Source of the DNA: Acanthochlamys bracteata
Taxonomy: Eukaryota > Streptophyta > Magnoliopsida > Pandanales > Velloziaceae
Assembly: GCA_019914995.1 (NCBI GenBank)
Contig: CM034127.1
Location: 9,238,001 to 9,302,000 of the forward strand
DNA: 64,000 nucleotides
Direction of reading: 5' to 3'
The notes under the pieces: generated by a model
Told to the model about the DNA's origin: nothing
The model's input: the letters and a program-made list of their open reading frames with translations, nothing else
The model's database searches: none
Made by a program: the position numbers and the translations under genes
In this document: positions 61,201 through 64,000 of the stretch, piece by piece
Layout: each line of letters begins with the position of its first letter
Numbering within the stretch: the first letter of the stretch is position 1

Positions 61201-62588
61201 AACGCTCAACCCAAAGGAAACCTCCAAGCAATCTTACAGGCTTACAGCTATAATGAAATTAGCATGAAGAACACAAAGTTACAATTATCTAGATATAACA
61301 GAAGTGGCCAATACAAAGGACTGCAGTAACCCATACTAAGTAACATAAAGTTACTTACAAACATATAACTAAATCTGCAGAAAAAGCTAGACCTCTACCA
61401 AAAGAAAGCTACAAGAAAAGATCCTAGCTACAACAGAAACAGAGAACAACACTGGCGAATACCAGTCCACACAAACGGAACACAAAGCGAAACAATTAAA
61501 GAACAGTTAGGAACTAAGCCATGTATACTCAAAATATCAACTTCTGACAATTTAAGAGAAAGGCAAGCAACAATCTTTATCAGCAGAAAAATAATTCTAA
61601 TACTACCACAACACCAATGCACCAAAACCAAAGGAAAAAAGGAAAAAGTTTTCAATAGAACTAGTTCAAACCTGCCACAAACAAGACACTGGAGTGACCC
61701 ACCACGACCATCCTTGTCAAGAAGCTTCTTCTTCAGCACAGCATTCTCATTCACCATCTTCACAAACTTCAGGAAAGCCTTCTGCATCTTGTTGGGATCC
61801 ACATACTCCAATACCTGTGTCCGCTCCTCGTGTTTCTCGTCCCTCATTTGCTTTCTTGGCTGGCCTAACTGCTCCCCAACAGAGGAGGAATGACGACGGT
61901 GCCTTGCATGCTCGTCCTCGTTATCACCTCCATCATGCTTCCGCTTGAGCACAGAAGAAGGCCCGCCACTTGAGAGGTGGTCAGGGTATTGAGACGGGTG
62001 TGTGGCCCAGTAGTCAGGGAGTGGCTGATGATCAAAGAGAGGGTGGCCCATTGGAGTAGGACCGGAACCGATGAAGGGGTGATGGTGGTCGATAGCGGGG
62101 AGTATGGTGGGACCGATGGGGTAATCAGGAGGTAGAGCGAAGTAAGACCGAACGCTGCCATCGGCGAGCACGATCGTGCGTCGGTCGAGATTATGGAAAC
62201 CGTACGCCGGCGGTTGTGAAGGAAGGGATGGATGAGTGGGGCCCGCAAGGTCATGGAAGTCGTGGGGACCCCCGGGAGCAGCGGCCAGGGAAGGAGAGGG
62301 CTTGGCTTTAGAAGCTTTTGCGGCTGGTGAACCGCGGTCACGGTCCCGGCCACGTTCGCGCTCTCGGTCACGGTCACGGTCGCGTGGGGAATCCCACCGG
62401 GACGTACGGTCACGGTCGTGGTCGCGGTCACGTGATGAAGTACTACCTCTACCGCCCCCGCCGCCACGGCTATTGCTTCTGCCGCCCCTATGGGCGGACT
62501 TGCCTGCAGAGGAGGGCTTGGAATTCTTCATTAATCGGAGAGGCTTCCCGATGGGAGAGCGAGGAAGAGGGTGTGAGGCGAGGGACAT
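52129..62588 (-). CDS. XS-domain protein with zf-XS finger and Arg/Asp-rich N-terminus, 526 aa
   Basis: Coding exons on the - strand: 62588-61672, 55970-55663 and 52484-52129; phases 2 and 1 fit, total 1581 nt. The N-terminus is low-complexity: Gly/Ser-rich, then an RD/RE/RS tract (SRDRDHDRDRTSRW at residues 50-65). A Pro-rich stretch follows, and a short coiled coil (NKMQKAFLKFVKMVNENAVL) precedes the finger. Across exons 1-2 is CLVCGR|QSKDFADAHGLINHTYH, a zf-XS type finger. The XS domain follows: LIMWPPLVIIHNTSSGK, LGFSGGKAKAIYGKDGHSGI and YFEKENRGRGGW. XS domains belong to plant SGS3/FDM-like proteins of RNA silencing, but this branch differs (N-terminal RD tract, no XH domain) and its role is inferred. 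Introns are 5.7 and 3.2 kb, far larger than most here. Confidence 0.93.
52485..55662. other. Second intron of the XS gene, AT-rich, with one hAT-like MITE
   Basis: Apart from the 434-bp element at 54340-54773 no feature is supported. Small open frames here have no family resemblance. Confidence 0.55.
54340..54773. mobile_element. hAT-like MITE, 434 bp, in an XS-gene intron
   Basis: The left end CAATGTTTTTAAATGCAGGC and, inward from the right, CAATGTTCTTAAAACCAGAC are inverted repeats. The middle holds ACCGG/CCGGT-containing subterminal sequence on both sides (54366-54369 and 54741-54744). Flanking 8-mers GAGTAATG and AAACAATG agree only partly, so the target duplication is uncertain. Confidence 0.6.
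56615..56950. repeat. Short repeats / possible MITE with GGGCGCCTTTGGTATG start
   Basis: GGTATGCTAGTTCTAATCCC at 56630 is followed by GGTATGGTAGTTCTAATCCC at 56657, a 27-base tandem unit ending CAGGTAAG. The right limit is unclear. The opening GGGCGCCTTTGGTATG resembles a MITE end. Confidence 0.45.
58424..58940. repeat. Diverged tandem duplication, period about 280 bp
   Basis: TAATATGTTTATCAAGTTTT (58443) and TAATATGTTTATCAAATTTT (58723) open two units. They share CACTCACAAGGGTTGG/CACTCACTAGTGTAGG, GACAAGAAGTG/GACAAGAATTG and ATAGCAAACTG-GAAAG. Similarity is moderate, so the duplication is old. Confidence 0.65.
62330..62435. repeat. CGGTCACGGT-type coding microsatellite in XS exon 1
   Basis: Repeated CGGTCACGGTC/GGTCGCGGTCACG units encode the alternating Arg-Asp/Arg-Glu tract on the - strand. 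This explains the overlapping open frames in all reading phases here. Such tracts vary in length between alleles. Confidence 0.85.
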
Positions 62589-62611
62589 GTAAATATCGCT
62601 TTCTTTTTTAG

Positions 62612-63140
62612 AAAAATAAAAACAAAAAAAACCATTCTTTTAAAGGACGTCCCTGTAGAAAAGATTAATTGATTTGATCGTCTTTTTTAACGTAAAGATA
62701 GGCGCAGGAATAATGATTTACAGACTTAATTGAATTAAGATCGATCCTTAACATAATTTTATTAAATTTATAACGCATTTTAAATTATTACTCATTTTTA
62801 TCAAAATAATTCAGATCAAAATATGAACATCAGATGAAAAATATTTACATCCTCAGTTTTCTTCAGGATGCTTTTGCTGTGCATCTTGGCGGTGCCTTTC
62901 CGTATACGTGACATTCCGGATTCCTAAATTAATTTTAAATCGATATATATGATAATTAATTAAAATTATTTAATATTAATTTAATATTAATTTAATAATT
63001 AAGTCAAAATCAAATTTATTTATTTACTAATAAAATTATTAAATAAAAATTTTAAATATTAATTTTATAATAGGTATATATATAATTTTGAATTATAACA
63101 TACTTAAAAAATATTAAATTTATCAATTAAATTAAAATAA

Positions 63141-63188
<48 letters not shown>

Positions 63189-64000
63189 TTTAAATTTTAT
63201 ATTATTATTTTTTAATTATTAAGTAATATATATTTTATAAATAGTTATACGAATCGGATCAATTTCGAATCAATTTAAGTTCATCGAAATTTATTTAATT
63301 TTGGAGTCAATTTTTTATCAATTCGAGATTAACTCAATTCCGGCAAAGACTTGATCTGAATACAGCTAAGTTTCTTAGTCTGTTTCGGATTGGATTTATA
63401 GATCGGATTAAAAATTACCAATTCTAAATTCAAAACATATTATATTTTTAATCTTATATGATATTTTATTTATTATAAAAAAAAATGTAATATAGATAAT
63501 ATATATTTTTTATATTTGATAAAAACTTAAATTTATTTCTTGAAAATTTAAAAAATACTTTTTAAAATATTTCTTATTTTAAGCACTTTATATGTACTCT
63601 TTACATAATAGTATCATGGTATCGCTCCACACATGTAATCTTTTACTTAAAAAAACAGAAGTATATATAGTATTATATTTATGTAGGTATATTTTATAAA
63701 TTTTAAATTTAAAAATATATTTAAAAAAATATTTTACAAATTTTTTTTATTTTAAGCATTCCTAAATAAACTTCTAATGCCACCTCATGTATTTAGCTTA
63801 GAACGGGAACTTAAAGGGCTAGTACAAATTTGTGAATTGATTACTCCTTAATTTTTTATTAAATTATTTTTTGAATTTATGAATTGATCAGTAGTCCAAA
63901 CATGGTTAGAGTAGTTATGTATTTAACTAATATTTATCAAATTTAACGATCTCAGACTATAGTCAATTGATATTTATAGATATATATACTAACGTACAAG
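62612..64000. other. AT-rich intergenic region upstream of the XS gene
   Basis: The first 100-200 bases should hold the XS promoter. A TA run of about 41 bases lies at 63142-63182. The segment about 63245-63430 (AATCGGATCAATTTCGAATC, then AAAAATTACCAATTCTAAATTC) resembles the interior and right end of the hAT-like element at 6412-7265. No coding frame is supported. Confidence 0.5.
63142..63182. repeat. TA dinucleotide microsatellite
   Basis: About 20 uninterrupted AT units lie between 63142 and 63182, embedded in AT-rich DNA; likely polymorphic. Confidence 0.95.

Larger units (their letters stand above)
55971..61671. other. First intron of the XS gene (5.7 kb), repeats but no other gene seen
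   Basis: It holds a possible MITE at 56615-56950, a diverged tandem duplication at 58440-58940 and a TA run at about 60637-60657. Frames such as the one at 59650-60018 have no recognised domain. The intron length may reflect repeat insertion. Confidence 0.55.

Noticed and set aside
61865..62592. Long open frames overlapping XS exon 1 in other phases and on the other strand
   Set aside because: They arise from the repetitive GC-rich CGGTCACGGT tract, which is open in several frames; only the 62588-61672 frame joins in phase to the zf-XS and XS exons.
1..64000. tRNA, rRNA or snoRNA genes
   Set aside because: None recognised by eye; a covariance-model scan would be decisive and could not be run.

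Overview
This is nuclear DNA from a flowering plant, most likely a eudicot. It has AT-rich intergenic DNA, many GT-AG introns, plant-specific gene families (EDR1-type kinase, OBERON-type PHD protein, GNOM-like ARF-GEF, PQT3-like E3 ligase, SMP-type LEA protein, XS-domain protein) and plant transposons (hAT, PIF/Harbinger, Tourist-like MITEs, LTR elements). The species cannot be named from the sequence. No organellar, bacterial or CRISPR sequence was seen, and no RNA gene was recognised.

Layout. 1-2.2 kb: a last exon of an unknown + strand gene, facing the first two coding exons of an EDR1-domain Raf-like kinase gene (-). 3.5-4.0 kb: a single-exon HSP20/alpha-crystallin-like gene (+). 5.6-11.6 kb: a transposon cluster with a dimeric Tourist-like MITE, a non-autonomous hAT (6412-7265) and a decayed 2.9-kb hAT (7833-10731). 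The large hAT, together with a MITE, splits an unknown - strand coding fragment. 11.8-19.0 kb: an OBERON-like PHD-finger gene (-) with an upstream 477-bp tandem duplication. 20.9-32.0 kb: a broken GNOM-like ARF-GEF pseudogene (+). Its middle is occupied by an LTR with primer-binding site, a 5.4-kb PIF/Harbinger element (23691-29056, TTA target duplications) and a Copia-type gag remnant in the opposite orientation. 33.0-38.3 kb: TSR2 (-), four coding exons. 38.8-40.0 kb: a 781-bp non-autonomous hAT with a perfect 8-bp target duplication, then another MITE. 41.2-47.3 kb: a 15-coding-exon PQT3-like E3 ubiquitin ligase gene (+). 49.5-50.4 kb: a three-exon seed-maturation LEA gene (+). 52.1-62.6 kb: a three-exon XS-domain gene (-) with two very long introns. 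62.6-64 kb: AT-rich intergenic DNA.

The genes are unrelated neighbours, not an operon-like system; each has a separate role (signalling, protein quality control, chromatin reading, ribosome biogenesis, ubiquitylation, desiccation tolerance, RNA silencing). The best signals are structural: the nested-transposon GNOM-like pseudogene, exact target duplications that delimit several elements, coding-end tandem duplications in two genes (TSR2 and the XS gene), and direct repeats in the LEA core promoter. I found no convincing novel multi-gene system. Exon boundaries were read by eye from GT-AG signals, reading phase and remembered family patterns; no search was run.
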